From contig NZ_CP110001.1 in the NCBI RefSeq assembly GCF_025947185.1, positions 496,001 to 560,000 of the forward strand: a stretch of DNA of 64,000 nucleotides, read 5' to 3'. Every line of letters begins with the position of its first letter. Positions within the stretch are counted from its first letter, which is position 1. A model generated the notes under the pieces. It had not been told where the DNA came from. It searched no databases and saw only the letters and a list, made by a program, of their open reading frames with translations. The stretch comes from Flavobacterium sp. N2038. GTDB taxonomy: Bacteria > Bacteroidota > Bacteroidia > Flavobacteriales > Flavobacteriaceae. Position numbers and translations under genes: made by a program. This document shows positions 1 to 7,515 of the stretch, one piece after another.

Positions 1-118
1 GTACTGCCTGATTTCCTCCGTATAACACGCAAGGAACCGCTCCAGCATTACGTAAGGCTTTAGTTGACACTTTGCCCACGCTTTCTCTTTCTGATCCTTT
101 AATTGTAATCGATTTCAT
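1..118 (-). CDS. rplY: 50S ribosomal protein L25/general stress protein Ctc, 5' end only
   Basis: The reverse strand reads an ATG at 118 followed by [16 protein letters not shown] and a segment ending in VLYGGNQAV, the start of the L25/Ctc family, which binds 5S rRNA in the large ribosomal subunit. Only the first 39 residues lie in the window; the rest runs off the left edge. It lies downstream of prs on the same strand, an arrangement common in Bacteroidota. Identification rests on the N-terminal pattern (KGxxRExxGKxxxKxLRxxGxVPxVLYG). Confidence 0.9.
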
Positions 119-164
119 TGTAAAAAAAATATAGTTATTAAATAAATATTCTTGTTTGCTTTAA

Positions 165-231
165 GCTTTAGGCACTAGGCTTTAGGCTTTTTTTGTAATT
201 GTGAAATAGCTTATAGCTTAAAGCCTAAAGC
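165..231. repeat. short direct and inverted repeats between prs and rplY
   Basis: GCTTTAGGC occurs at 165-173 and 179-187, and its inverse GCCTAAAGC at 223-231, so the spacer can fold into a hairpin. It sits just after the prs stop codon in transcription order and could act as a weak terminator or simply be one of the small intergenic repeats seen through this window. Confidence 0.5.
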
Positions 232-241
232 ATATAGCCTT

Positions 242-1183
242 TTACATTATAAATTTTCCACTAATGGAATTGTTGTGGTGCACCATGTGCATAACTTCGG
301 CAAAAAGAGGTGCACAACTCACTACTCTAATTTTGTCTGAATGTCTCTTTAACGGAATAGAATCTGTAACGATTAATTCTGTTAATTTTGAGTTTTCAAT
401 TTTTTCATACGCATTGCCAGATAATATAGCGTGTGTACAAATTGCTCTTACGCTTAGTGCTCCTTTTTCGATCATTAGGTCTGCAGCTTTTGCCAAAGTT
501 CCTCCTGTATCGATCATGTCGTCTACTAATATTACGTTACGTCCTTTTACTTCACCAATTAGCTCCATAGTGTCGATAACGTTGGCTGCTTTTCTTTGTT
601 TGTAACAGATTACTACATCTGATTCTAAAAACTTAGAGTAAGCATATGCTCTTTTTGAACCTCCCATATCCGGAGATGCAATAGTCAGATTTTCTAACTT
701 TAAACTTTCTACATATGGTAAAAAGATTGTAGATGCAAATAAATGATCTACCGGTTTTTCGAAAAACCCCTGGATTTGATCTGCGTGTAAATCCATTGTC
801 ATTACTCTTGTTGCTCCGGCAGCATCTAATAAATTAGCTACTAATTTTGCTCCAATCGGTACTCTTGGTTTGTCTTTTCTATCTTGTCTTGCCCAACCAA
901 AATAAGGCATAACAGCTGTAATATGTCTTGCTGATGCACGTTTTGCCGCATCAATCATTAATAACAATTCCATCAAATTATCTGCAGTTGGAAATGTTGA
1001 GCACACGATAAAAACGCGTAATCCTCTTATTGACTCTTCGTATGATGGCTGAAATTCTCCATCGCTATACGTTGACATCGTTACTTTTCCTAACGGAATT
1101 CCGTATTGTTCTGCAATTTTTTCTGCAAGATAAACACTTTGTGAACAAGCAAAAATTTTAGCTTCTGGTTCTAGGTGCGACAT
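242..1183 (-). CDS. prs: ribose-phosphate pyrophosphokinase (PRPP synthase)
   Basis: A 313-residue protein that transfers pyrophosphate from ATP to ribose 5-phosphate to give PRPP, the precursor for nucleotides, histidine, tryptophan and NAD. The family length is about 310-320. Visible motifs are the DGEFQPSYEESIRG region near the N-terminus, the flexible loop YFGWARQDRKDKPRVPI (about residues 94-110), the metal-binding DLHADQIQGFF, and the PRPP-binding loop VDDMIDTGGTL near residue 220. It is cytoplasmic. Transcription probably starts at the -7 box at 1306-1313, leaving a leader of about 115 nt. It is followed on the same strand by rplY. Confidence 0.97.
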   Translation of the reverse strand: MSHLEPEAKIFACSQSVYLAEKIAEQYGIPLGKVTMSTYSDGEFQPSYEESIRGLRVFIVCSTFPTADNLMELLLMIDAAKRASARHITAVMPYFGWARQDRKDKPRVPIGAKLVANLLDAAGATRVMTMDLHADQIQGFFEKPVDHLFASTIFLPYVESLKLENLTIASPDMGGSKRAYAYSKFLESDVVICYKQRKAANVIDTMELIGEVKGRNVILVDDMIDTGGTLAKAADLMIEKGALSVRAICTHAILSGNAYEKIENSKLTELIVTDSIPLKRHSDKIRVVSCAPLFAEVMHMVHHNNSISGKFIM

Positions 1184-1305
1184 TATAATTGTTGTTTTTG
1201 CTCCGTTGCGCTTAGTACAATTTTTCTTTATCCTTCTAGGTAAAGCTAAATGCGTATAAATGCCTCGGATGTAGTTAGTTGTGTGTGCGTCGTTTTAACG
1301 AGGTG

Positions 1306-1313
1306 CAAATTTA
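1306..1313 (-). promoter_or_regulatory. -7 box of the prs promoter
   Basis: The minus strand reads TAAATTTG, an exact match to the Bacteroidota primary-sigma -7 consensus TAnnTTTG. The prs start is 123 nt downstream. It lies back to back with the tRNA promoter at 1380. Confidence 0.6.
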
Positions 1314-1379
1314 TAAAATTTATTGAACACTGAAAGGAAATATTTAAGTATTTTTATTAGAATTTTTAATTTTATTTTT

Positions 1380-1387
1380 TACATTTG
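1380..1387 (+). promoter_or_regulatory. -7 box of the tRNA-Leu promoter
   Basis: TACATTTG matches TAnnTTTG exactly and lies 84 nt before the mature tRNA 5' end, with an AT-rich stretch upstream. It is the only exact match on this strand in the spacer before the tRNA. Confidence 0.55.
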
Positions 1388-1470
1388 CACCGTGTTAAAG
1401 GAATGACAGTATTTATGACTTCATTCTATTGCGTTAAAATGATCGTTTAGATTGTTTTTTCGTCTGCTAA

Positions 1471-1550
1471 GCCCGGATGGCGGAATTGGTAGACGCGCTG
1501 GTCTCAAACACCTGTGGGAAACCGTGCCGGTTCGACTCCGGCTCCGGGTA
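1471..1550 (+). tRNA. tRNA-Leu (anticodon CAA)
   Basis: An 80-nt class II tRNA. The acceptor arms GCCCGGA and TCCGGGT pair with one G-U, the D-arm reads GGCGGAATTGGTAGACGC, the anticodon loop is CTCAAAC with CAA at 1505-1507, there is a long variable arm, and the T-arm contains GGTTCGACTCC. The anticodon stem has one T-T mismatch. CCA is not fully encoded (CAT follows the discriminator A). Its 3' end is the attachment site of the integrated element downstream. Confidence 0.95.
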
Positions 1551-1551
1551 C
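1537..1551 (+). other. left attachment site core, inside the tRNA-Leu 3' end
   Basis: TCCGGCTCCGGGTAC is repeated exactly at 11236-11250. Bases on both sides differ between the two copies, so the identical core is 15 bp. It covers the T-arm 3' strand and acceptor stem, so the tRNA gene stays intact after integration. This is the usual signature of a tyrosine recombinase using a tRNA gene. Confidence 0.9.
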
Positions 1552-1556
1552 ATTAA

Positions 1557-1603
1557 AAGTCTGTAATAGCGTTGTTAGTCAACGTTTTACAGGCTTTTTT
1601 TAT
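1557..1603 (+). terminator. element-borne terminator after tRNA-Leu
   Basis: AGTCTGTAA (1558-1566) pairs with TTACAGGCT (1587-1595) through one G-U, and a T run follows. It lies inside the element, 7 nt after the att core, and probably ends the tRNA transcript in place of the host terminator now displaced to 11253. Confidence 0.7.
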
Positions 1604-1608
1604 TTCAT

Positions 1609-1630
1609 TTGCCCGCTATTTGCCCGACAT
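1609..1630 (+). repeat. left arm-type recombinase sites (two tandem 11-mers)
   Basis: TTGCCCGCTAT (1609-1619) is followed directly by TTGCCCGACAT (1620-1630). The second 11-mer occurs twice in tandem at 11066-11087 near the other end, in the same orientation. Paired direct repeats close to both att sites are what is expected of the arm-binding sites of a lambda-type integrase. Confidence 0.75.
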
Positions 1631-1706
1631 TTCGAGAAACACTAAAAAAAACATACATTTGTGATGGTTTACGATGCCAATTATAAACCAACGTTTGAAC
1701 AACGCA

Positions 1707-1737
1707 AAACGGGAGCTTGAACAACTCCCGTTTTTTT
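1707..1737. terminator. strong hairpin terminator
   Basis: AACGGGAG (1708-1715) pairs with CTCCCGTT (1725-1732), followed by a run of T. It may act in both directions because A bases precede it. It isolates the element's left end. No gene is seen between 1552 and 2058; the stretch holds the arm sites, two terminators and repeat copy A. Confidence 0.7.
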
Positions 1738-1833
1738 ATGTGGCAAGGTTTTGAAACGCGAATATTTAGATAAGAAATTTATCAATAGGTTCTAATTTAT
1801 CCAGCTCTTGACCTAAATAATCTTCGTTATCTA

Positions 1834-1990
1834 TCGACTCTCAAAATTCTTTGTTTCATCGCGTGCGCGTAGTGACTTCAATAAAGTCTTCATTTCCTTA
1901 TGGATCCCGAAAACTCTTCAATACTCTTACATACGCGTAATGACTGGGAAAAAACCTTTATCTAATTATAGATTCCGAAACTCTTCCAGA
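1834..1990. repeat. element repeat family, copy A (about two units)
   Basis: Two degenerate units of about 70-85 bp share CTCAAAA/CCGAAAACTCTTC blocks and the core GCGTAGTGACTTC (or GCGTAATGACT). Related units occur at 2511-2604 and 3685-3757, always in non-coding gaps of the left third of the element. Unit pattern: TTATGGACTC, A-run, ACTCTTCA, spacer, ACGCGCGTARTGACTTC, A-run, GTCTTCATTT. Function unknown. Confidence 0.6.
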
Positions 1991-2012
1991 CCTTTGTTTT
2001 AGAATGAACAAT

Positions 2013-2049
2013 AGAAATAAAAAAAGGCGTTCCGGAATGGTTCGCCTTT
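2013..2049 (-). terminator. terminator after the 118-residue exported protein gene
   Basis: AAAGGCG (2023-2029) pairs with CGCCTTT (2043-2049). On the minus strand the hairpin is followed by T residues. It starts 9 nt after the stop of the gene at 2059-2415. Confidence 0.7.
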
Positions 2050-2058
2050 GTTTTAATC

Positions 2059-2415
2059 TTAAATGCTTTTTTTCATTAAATAGTGGTAGACATTTTGACC
2101 TCCGAGTGATATTATGTTGGATGTTACAAAACTATATCCTTGCGAAGACATGAAGTTTAAGGCATCTATCATTGAATTGAACACTAAACCTTCTCCTTTT
2201 TCATCTTTTAAAAGAGTAGCATCCGTATTGCTGGAAAAATACTTCGTCTTTTGGCCTATGTCAATTGTAATTGTAAGCTTTGAGGACATTAACTTGGAAG
2301 TTCCTACTATTTGTAAATATTGCACATCCAAATCTTTAATGGGAATTCCATTAATTGTTTGACCAAAACTCACGAAACCTAAAAGCAAAGCGAAACTTAA
2401 TAATATTTTTTTCAT
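2059..2415 (-). CDS. small exported protein of unknown function
   Basis: 118 residues. It starts with a typical signal peptide (MKKILLSFALLLGFVSFGQT, cleavage probably after the FGQ region), so the mature protein of about 98 residues should be periplasmic or surface-located. The mature part has short alternating beta-type stretches (LTITIDIGQKT, SFVTSNIISLGGQ) and no Cys. I do not recognise the family. It has its own downstream terminator and is flanked by repeat copies A and B, so it is a single-gene cargo unit. Confidence 0.7.
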   Translation of the reverse strand: MKKILLSFALLLGFVSFGQTINGIPIKDLDVQYLQIVGTSKLMSSKLTITIDIGQKTKYFSSNTDATLLKDEKGEGLVFNSMIDALNFMSSQGYSFVTSNIISLGGQNVYHYLMKKSI

Positions 2416-2510
2416 TTTTTATGATTTTAATTAATTGATTCAAAACTAATCTTTTCTACATACAGTTAAAAACGGTTTTCCGTAACATCTTCAGAAGCTG
2501 CGACTTCAAT

Positions 2511-2604
2511 TCCTTATTGACTCAAAAAACTTTTTATTACTCTACGTGCGTAATGACTTCCGAAAAACCTTCATTTACTTATGGACTCAAAAAACTCTTC
2601 ATAT
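2511..2604. repeat. element repeat family, copy B
   Basis: Contains TTGACTCAAAAAACT, the core TGCGTAATGACTTC, CCTTCATTT, then TTATGGACTCAAAAAACTC. It shares order and spacing with copies A and C. It lies between the genes at 2059-2415 and 2639-3190. Confidence 0.6.
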
Positions 2605-2638
2605 CCAATTACCGATCGAAATTTCTACTTTCTAAATT

Positions 2639-3190
2639 TTATTGTTTGATATCATCAATAAGTTTCTTTGCTTTCAAAATGAAATCTGAAATTTCCATTT
2701 TTTTTAATCGCATATCGCATGCAATATCTCCATAGTTGTCACTTAGTTCACCTTTTTTATCTTCATTCAGATTATTATACGCAGCCATATCTATGCCCAG
2801 GAGGATATAATCTATTTCATAAGGTAAATAAAACTCATTTTCAAGATCTGCTAAACTACGTGAAAAAGTTAAAAACTCTTCTTTTTTCTGGTCAGTTTCA
2901 AAATAAATTTCAAGCTCAGAATCTGAAAAAGATTTATTATTCATAACACTGTTGATTGCTTTATGATAGATATCTATGTCAATAAAAAAACTTGATTTAA
3001 AATCTAAGCACATCTTGTTTGCCATACAGGCAACCCTTATTAGATTTAATATTTCAATACTATAACCAAATGATTGTTTTTCCTCCGAGTAAAGAAAACT
3101 TTTCGTGTCTAATACCATAAATGAATTATATTCTCTTTTCTCTAAATACCCTTTCGGGGTAACTTCTGCTTGATTTCTTGTAAGTACCAT
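2639..3190 (-). CDS. hypothetical protein, divergent from the XRE regulator
   Basis: 183 residues, acidic and mostly helical, no signal peptide and no membrane segment. The N-terminal half has a beta-type start (NSFMVLDTKSFLYS) and the C-terminal end is Lys-rich (FILKAKKLIDDIKQ). I do not recognise it. It is transcribed away from the XRE gene through a shared control region with three operator-like palindromes. That layout, where a regulator controls a divergent neighbour, suggests an early or accessory gene held repressed in the integrated state, but this is inference. Confidence 0.7.
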   Translation of the reverse strand: MVLTRNQAEVTPKGYLEKREYNSFMVLDTKSFLYSEEKQSFGYSIEILNLIRVACMANKMCLDFKSSFFIDIDIYHKAINSVMNNKSFSDSELEIYFETDQKKEEFLTFSRSLADLENEFYLPYEIDYILLGIDMAAYNNLNEDKKGELSDNYGDIACDMRLKKMEISDFILKAKKLIDDIKQ

Positions 3191-3214
3191 TTCTTATTTA
3201 TTTTGTGTTTATAA

Positions 3215-3315
3215 TTAACTATCAGTTAAATAACTGTGTTTCAAATGTAAGCAAAAATCAAAAACAAATTAACTAATAGTTTATTTTATTTTAAAATAAT
3301 TAAACCAATAGTTAA
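3215..3315. promoter_or_regulatory. three operator-like palindromes in the XRE control region
   Basis: Site 1 TTAACT-ATC-AGTTAA (3215-3229) is a perfect palindrome with a 3-nt centre. Site 2 TTAACT-AAT-AGTTTA (3269-3283) has one mismatch. Site 3 TAAACC-AAT-AGTTAA (3301-3315) has more. Sites 1 and 2 flank the minus-strand -7 box at 3242; site 3 lies 6 nt upstream of the plus-strand -7 box at 3322. This fits binding by the XRE protein encoded at 3354 and control of both divergent promoters. Confidence 0.7.
3242..3249 (-). promoter_or_regulatory. -7 box for the gene at 2639-3190
   Basis: Reads TACATTTG on the minus strand, an exact TAnnTTTG match, 52 nt before the start codon and between operator sites 1 and 2. 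Confidence 0.55.
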
Positions 3316-3321
3316 ATCATG

Positions 3322-3329
3322 TATATTTG
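3322..3329 (+). promoter_or_regulatory. -7 box for the XRE regulator gene
   Basis: TATATTTG is an exact TAnnTTTG match 24 nt before the ATG. Operator site 3 ends 6 nt upstream, so a bound repressor would block the polymerase. Confidence 0.6.
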
Positions 3330-3353
3330 CTAAACTATTTACAATATTAAATT

Positions 3354-3623
3354 ATGAGTATTTTAAAACTAAAAGAGTTATTAATTGAAAAAGGAATAAC
3401 AAGCAAAGAGCTTTCTGAAAAAGTAGGCGTTTCAACTACTAGTATCAGTCAAATAATTACTGAAAAGCAACAACCTCGGTTTGAATTATTAATTAAAATT
3501 GCTGAGTTTTTGGATGTAGACATTAAAGACCTATTCAATCCGACAAAATCATCTGAAACGGAAACTGTTTTTGTTTTTCGAGACGGAATTTATGTTCCTA
3601 TAGGAGAATTAAAAAAAGAATAA
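3354..3623 (+). CDS. XRE/Cro-CI family transcriptional regulator
   Basis: 89 residues with a helix-turn-helix of the Cro/CI type over residues 4-60: LKELLIEKGITSKELSEKVG, then VSTTSISQIITEKQQPR as turn and recognition helix, then ELLIKIAEFLDVDIKDLF. The remaining 25 residues are too short for a sensor domain. It is likely the element's maintenance regulator, binding the three palindromes in its own upstream region. It is the only plus-strand gene in the element. Confidence 0.9.
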   Translation: MSILKLKELLIEKGITSKELSEKVGVSTTSISQIITEKQQPRFELLIKIAEFLDVDIKDLFNPTKSSETETVFVFRDGIYVPIGELKKE

Positions 3624-3684
3624 TCTGGAAAAACTAGTATTTAATCAAGTAACCAGCTGCTTCAAATGTCAGCTATTTCTTTCT

Positions 3685-3757
3685 GTTTATTATGGACTGA
3701 AAAAACTCTTCATAATCTTTCATTACGCGCGTGTAGTGACTTCGAAAAAGTCTTCTG
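3685..3757. repeat. element repeat family, copy C
   Basis: TTATGGACTGAAAAAACTC, then CATTACGCGCGTGTAGTGA and CTTCGAAAAAGTCTTC. It is one unit of the family also found at 1834-1990 and 2511-2604. The gap 3624-4030 holds only this repeat, a terminator and AT-rich sequence; I see no gene. Confidence 0.6.
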
Positions 3758-3830
3758 AGAAATAAAAATCTGGAGATATTTGATCACAATCTAGGAATTA
3801 AAAAAAACGACAGGAATAACAAGGTTTTCT

Positions 3831-3861
3831 AAGAGGGAGCATCATTAGTTCCCTCTTTTTT
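3831..3861 (+). terminator. hairpin terminator downstream of the XRE gene
   Basis: AAGAGGGA (3831-3838) pairs with TCCCTCTT (3850-3857), followed by a long pyrimidine-rich T run. It is about 200 nt after the XRE stop and separates it from the convergent minus-strand operon. Confidence 0.7.
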
Positions 3862-4030
3862 CTTTTTTTTCGGAACTTTTTTCTTTTTTAAAACTCTCTT
3901 TTAAGATATTTTTTTTAAAAGTTCTTTTTAAAGATTCTTTCTAGAATATCTTTTTATAGGTCGTGTAGTTTTAAAAAATAAATAAAAACAAAATATAAAT
4001 AATAGACAAAAACTCTTATTATAGCTCGTG

Positions 4031-4729
4031 TTATGCTCGTGTTGTTTTTAATTGCTCTAACACTTCTTTCAGCACTTCTTTTTCATATTCCTTGTATTGC
4101 TTCTCTTTAGTTGAATTTCTACGTTTTTCTGCTTCTAAAATCAACTGTTTGAGTGTTATCTTAAAGCTAACATAAAAACCTCTTGTATGTCGTGCATAAG
4201 TAATCAATCCCCAATTATTACGTAATGCTATTTTAATTTTTTTTGTTTGATACTCATTTGCATACTTTTTGACTTCTTTAGATAATTCTGCAATCTCATT
4301 TATTGATCTTATTTTGCCATCCATCCTTGCCCATAAAAACAAATTAGTTGCTTTGTGATACGGTTTGGTCCCTATAATACTTTTAATACCCAAAAAAGCC
4401 AGTAAGCATATTTTATCAAATTCTGTTTTATCATTATTATAGAAATCCCAAAATATAGAAATACTTAAGCCTACTTTAGGGGAGTTAATTGGCAAACTGT
4501 CATAAAGACTTTTTCCATTATCAAATACTCTTTCATAGCTCCCCAACGCTATGGCATAATATTTTGAACTTGATTTTATCTTTTCTAGCTCAGAACCATA
4601 TTCTAACTTTAATGAGTTTTCATAAATGGCATAGGCAATAATATTATCTAATACTTTGCGGTCATCAACAAGAAAAGATTGCAGTATCTGTATCGGAAAA
4701 TTAAAATAACGTTCATCTTTTTTTATCAT
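4031..4729 (-). CDS. hypothetical protein of the element's late-type operon
   Basis: 232 residues, no signal peptide, no clear membrane span. The first 130 residues contain an aromatic-rich helical region (IAYAIYENSLKLEYG, SIFWDFYNN, FDKICLLAFLGIKSI); the last 60 are Lys/Glu-rich and probably coiled coil (ILEAEKRRNSTKEKQYKEYE). No recognised family. It starts 24 nt after the stop of the tape-measure-like gene and looks co-transcribed with it. A role in packaging or replication cannot be claimed from sequence alone. Confidence 0.65.
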   Translation of the reverse strand: MIKKDERYFNFPIQILQSFLVDDRKVLDNIIAYAIYENSLKLEYGSELEKIKSSSKYYAIALGSYERVFDNGKSLYDSLPINSPKVGLSISIFWDFYNNDKTEFDKICLLAFLGIKSIIGTKPYHKATNLFLWARMDGKIRSINEIAELSKEVKKYANEYQTKKIKIALRNNWGLITYARHTRGFYVSFKITLKQLILEAEKRRNSTKEKQYKEYEKEVLKEVLEQLKTTRA

Positions 4730-4753
4730 GACCTCATCTTTATCTGTTCTAAT

Positions 4754-7495
4754 TTAGGTCCATAAGTCTGCACCATCTACAATTCTAAGATATTCTCCTT
4801 GTTCATAATTTATATCTGTTACCGCAACTTTAGGAGCTGGCAGACTCTTATTTGCTTCAGCTACTTTGGCAGCTAATAAATCATAATCAATATCTTTTGC
4901 ATTAGTTGTTTGAGTATTTTTATACATATTCACAACAGATGATGGTAAAAATTGACTTGAAAAATCAATTCCCGCATTGGCATTCATTGCGCGAAGTAAG
5001 TCTCTATTGTTTGCAGTAGCCTTTGCAGTTATAACCGATTCTCCTTTTGAAAGCATGGCCGGAATACTGTCGCTAGTTCCGGTACCTGGTCCATCTAAAT
5101 CAACTGCTCCTTTAGCTAATTTAAGCCCTGATATCTTTGCTACAGTAGCAAATCCAGTAGCAATTGTAACCCCAGCAACTATTCCGCCTAAAGGATAAGC
5201 ATAATCTTTCAAAGCTCTAGTTGCTCCAACCAAAGTATTTATTGTAGCTTCTGCGATTGCCAAAGCTTTAAAAGCTACTGTATTTTCTTTAAACAACCCT
5301 GCAGCTTCACTTAGCGTTTTTGCAATAACTTGCAGCTTCACTAATTCAACCTCTTTACGCAATTCAACTTCAGATTTAGCATATTTTTTATTTATCAACT
5401 CAATACTAGCGCCATTTTTTTCAGCTGCTTTAATTTCAATCAATCTTTCCTGTTCTAATTTTTGAATTTTCAAATCCAGATCTTCTTGATTAATAGCTAT
5501 TTTATTTTCTAAATCAATTGCTCTTCTATCAATTTCAGCAAGTCTTTTTTCTTCTTCAAGAGCTTTCTTTTCCTCTGCAAACCTATCATCTATTGCTTTA
5601 ATTTCAGAATTATACTCCTCAGCATTTATCTGCCCCTCTTCTAATCTTTTTGTCTGAAAGGCTGCTTCAGCCTCTGATATGCGATTTAAACGATCTATTT
5701 CTTGTGCAACTAGCTCATCAGTTAGAAACTTATTAGCATCAAGTCTTATCTTATTGTTGGCTAAAAAAGCCTGTAATTCTTGATCCGCAATGGTTATAAC
5801 AACATTTGCCTGAGCTCTTAAGAAATCATTTTTGATATTATTTTGATCTGTTAGAAGTTTAAGCTTATCTATTTCCGTTTTTTTGGTAGCATCAAATTCC
5901 AGTTGAGCAATTTGCAATTTCTTGTCTCGAATTTGCTCTTCATATTTCAATGCTTCAGCTAATGATTTTGCACGAATTCCCTGTTGAGAAATAAATAATT
6001 CAAGCTCTGCTTTTGCTTTTGCTGCATCATCATCTAATATTTTTTGTAATGCTTCTTGTCTTTTTTTCTCTGCTTCGAGTGCATCTTGAGCTGCCTTTTC
6101 TCTTTTAGCCTGGGCGTCTTCATAAAGTTTATCTTGTGCATTTTGATTTTTCTCTAAACGTTTTGTTGATTCTGCATCAATGGCAATTTTACCAAGTTCT
6201 GCTTCCTTTAACATTTTAAGTTCTTCATCAGTAATTTTACCTAAGTTTAATAGGTAAGTACCGTAAGCAATTGTATTACGTTTTAGGTTTTCAAGTTCAG
6301 TACTTGACAAAGAGCCTTTGATTCTTGCGGCTTCTATTGCTTGATCTAATGCGGCTTGTGCATTAGCGGAACGTTGTTTGTAATTTGCTGTTTCGATTGC
6401 CTCTGCTTTCTGCAAAAAAGCAATTCTTTCTTTTTCGGTAAGGGTTCTGTTTTTTGATTTGACTATCAACTCATCATATTGTTGGGCCGCTTTTGCATTT
6501 GCAACCTCTTGTGAATTTTGTAAGTCAGCTAGATCTTGTTGAGCTGCTTTTAATTTAGCTGCATCCCTTGCGGCTTTAGCCATATTATCTCCTAAATCTG
6601 AAAATGCTTTTCCAGAATCTTGTGATGAATCAAATAACGATGCAAGCGCTTGCTGAACAACCCTAATTGCTGCACCAAAAGCAGCCATGCCTTGCTCTAT
6701 TTTATCAACTAATGGATCGAATGTTTTGAAGTAACTAATTAGTAGAGCGATTGCAACTACAATAAGTCCAATTCCAGTAGCTGCAAGTACCAATGAAAAA
6801 ATTCTCATTGCACCGGCTCCTAAGTTAGTTGCAATTGTAAGTGCCTTTTGAGATGCTGTCATTCCCTCAGTTCCATCGGCAGCATTTCTCATGTTTTTTG
6901 CAGCTTCAACAATACCATTTTTCAACGGAACAAATAAACTTGAAGTTTGTTTTAATGCATCTCCGATTGTTTTTAATTCACCTCCAAACAATCCTGTTTC
7001 TGCAACAGCATCTTTAATGGCTGATGTATAATCCCCAATCCCTATTTTTTGCTTTTCGAGTTCCGAAACATTTTCTTTTATAAATTTATCATTTGCATCA
7101 ATTTTAGCATTTAACTCATTTAAAATTTCTAAATGATTCTCATCTGCAATATTTAATTCATTACGAATTTTTTTGAGTTCTGCATTATTATTTTTTGCAT
7201 CTGTAATAGATTTATTTTGTTGATCTAATGCCAATGATATTTTTTCATTAACTGTTAAAAATTCTCTATTAGCATTAAGCAAATTAACGAGTTGCTTCTG
7301 GTTCATGTTGTATTCTCCGGAAAGTTTTGAAACTTTAGCGGAAATCTGTACATAAGTATCACTTGATGTGTCCCCGGCTTTTTTCAATGCAGCCTGAGCT
7401 TCACGTGCTTTATCAAGCTCTGTTTTTAATGAGGCTGATTTTGCAATGATGGCCTCAACATCAATATCTAATTCTATAATTTTCCTCTTATCCAT
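4754..7495 (-). CDS. phage tail tape-measure-like protein
   Basis: 913 residues. Residues 1-160 are coiled coil, about 215-265 form a hydrophobic part (MRIFSLVLAATGIGLIVVAI), about 300-690 are a long Lys/Glu/Ala-rich coiled coil, and the C-terminal region contains LAKGAVDLDGPGTGTSDSIP followed by AMLSKGESVI. That Gly-rich motif before an AMLS-GE segment is typical of the C-terminus of tape-measure proteins in Bacteroidota phages. In phages such a protein sets tail length and helps DNA entry. No other tail, capsid or terminase gene is present, which is odd. It lies in a run with a nuclease and small regulators. A large coiled-coil membrane-active protein with another role is the main alternative. 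Confidence 0.78.
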   Translation of the reverse strand: MDKRKIIELDIDVEAIIAKSASLKTELDKAREAQAALKKAGDTSSDTYVQISAKVSKLSGEYNMNQKQLVNLLNANREFLTVNEKISLALDQQNKSITDAKNNNAELKKIRNELNIADENHLEILNELNAKIDANDKFIKENVSELEKQKIGIGDYTSAIKDAVAETGLFGGELKTIGDALKQTSSLFVPLKNGIVEAAKNMRNAADGTEGMTASQKALTIATNLGAGAMRIFSLVLAATGIGLIVVAIALLISYFKTFDPLVDKIEQGMAAFGAAIRVVQQALASLFDSSQDSGKAFSDLGDNMAKAARDAAKLKAAQQDLADLQNSQEVANAKAAQQYDELIVKSKNRTLTEKERIAFLQKAEAIETANYKQRSANAQAALDQAIEAARIKGSLSSTELENLKRNTIAYGTYLLNLGKITDEELKMLKEAELGKIAIDAESTKRLEKNQNAQDKLYEDAQAKREKAAQDALEAEKKRQEALQKILDDDAAKAKAELELFISQQGIRAKSLAEALKYEEQIRDKKLQIAQLEFDATKKTEIDKLKLLTDQNNIKNDFLRAQANVVITIADQELQAFLANNKIRLDANKFLTDELVAQEIDRLNRISEAEAAFQTKRLEEGQINAEEYNSEIKAIDDRFAEEKKALEEEKRLAEIDRRAIDLENKIAINQEDLDLKIQKLEQERLIEIKAAEKNGASIELINKKYAKSEVELRKEVELVKLQVIAKTLSEAAGLFKENTVAFKALAIAEATINTLVGATRALKDYAYPLGGIVAGVTIATGFATVAKISGLKLAKGAVDLDGPGTGTSDSIPAMLSKGESVITAKATANNRDLLRAMNANAGIDFSSQFLPSSVVNMYKNTQTTNAKDIDYDLLAAKVAEANKSLPAPKVAVTDINYEQGEYLRIVDGADLWT

Positions 7496-7515
7496 ATTGT
7501 AAAAAATAATTGTTC

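Noticed and set aside
264..605. Plus-strand reading frame inside prs
   Set aside because: It is a shadow of the well-supported prs gene on the other strand.
1834..3757. CRISPR array
   Set aside because: The repeats are degenerate, few, differ in length, and lie in separate gaps without regular spacers; no cas gene is near.
3624..4030. Small gene in the gap after the XRE regulator
   Set aside because: Only short frames exist; the gap holds repeat copy C and a strong terminator.
4754..7495. Type IV or conjugation-related coiled-coil protein
   Set aside because: The C-terminal GPGTGTSDSIP..AMLS motif and central hydrophobic part match tape measures better, and no conjugation genes are present.
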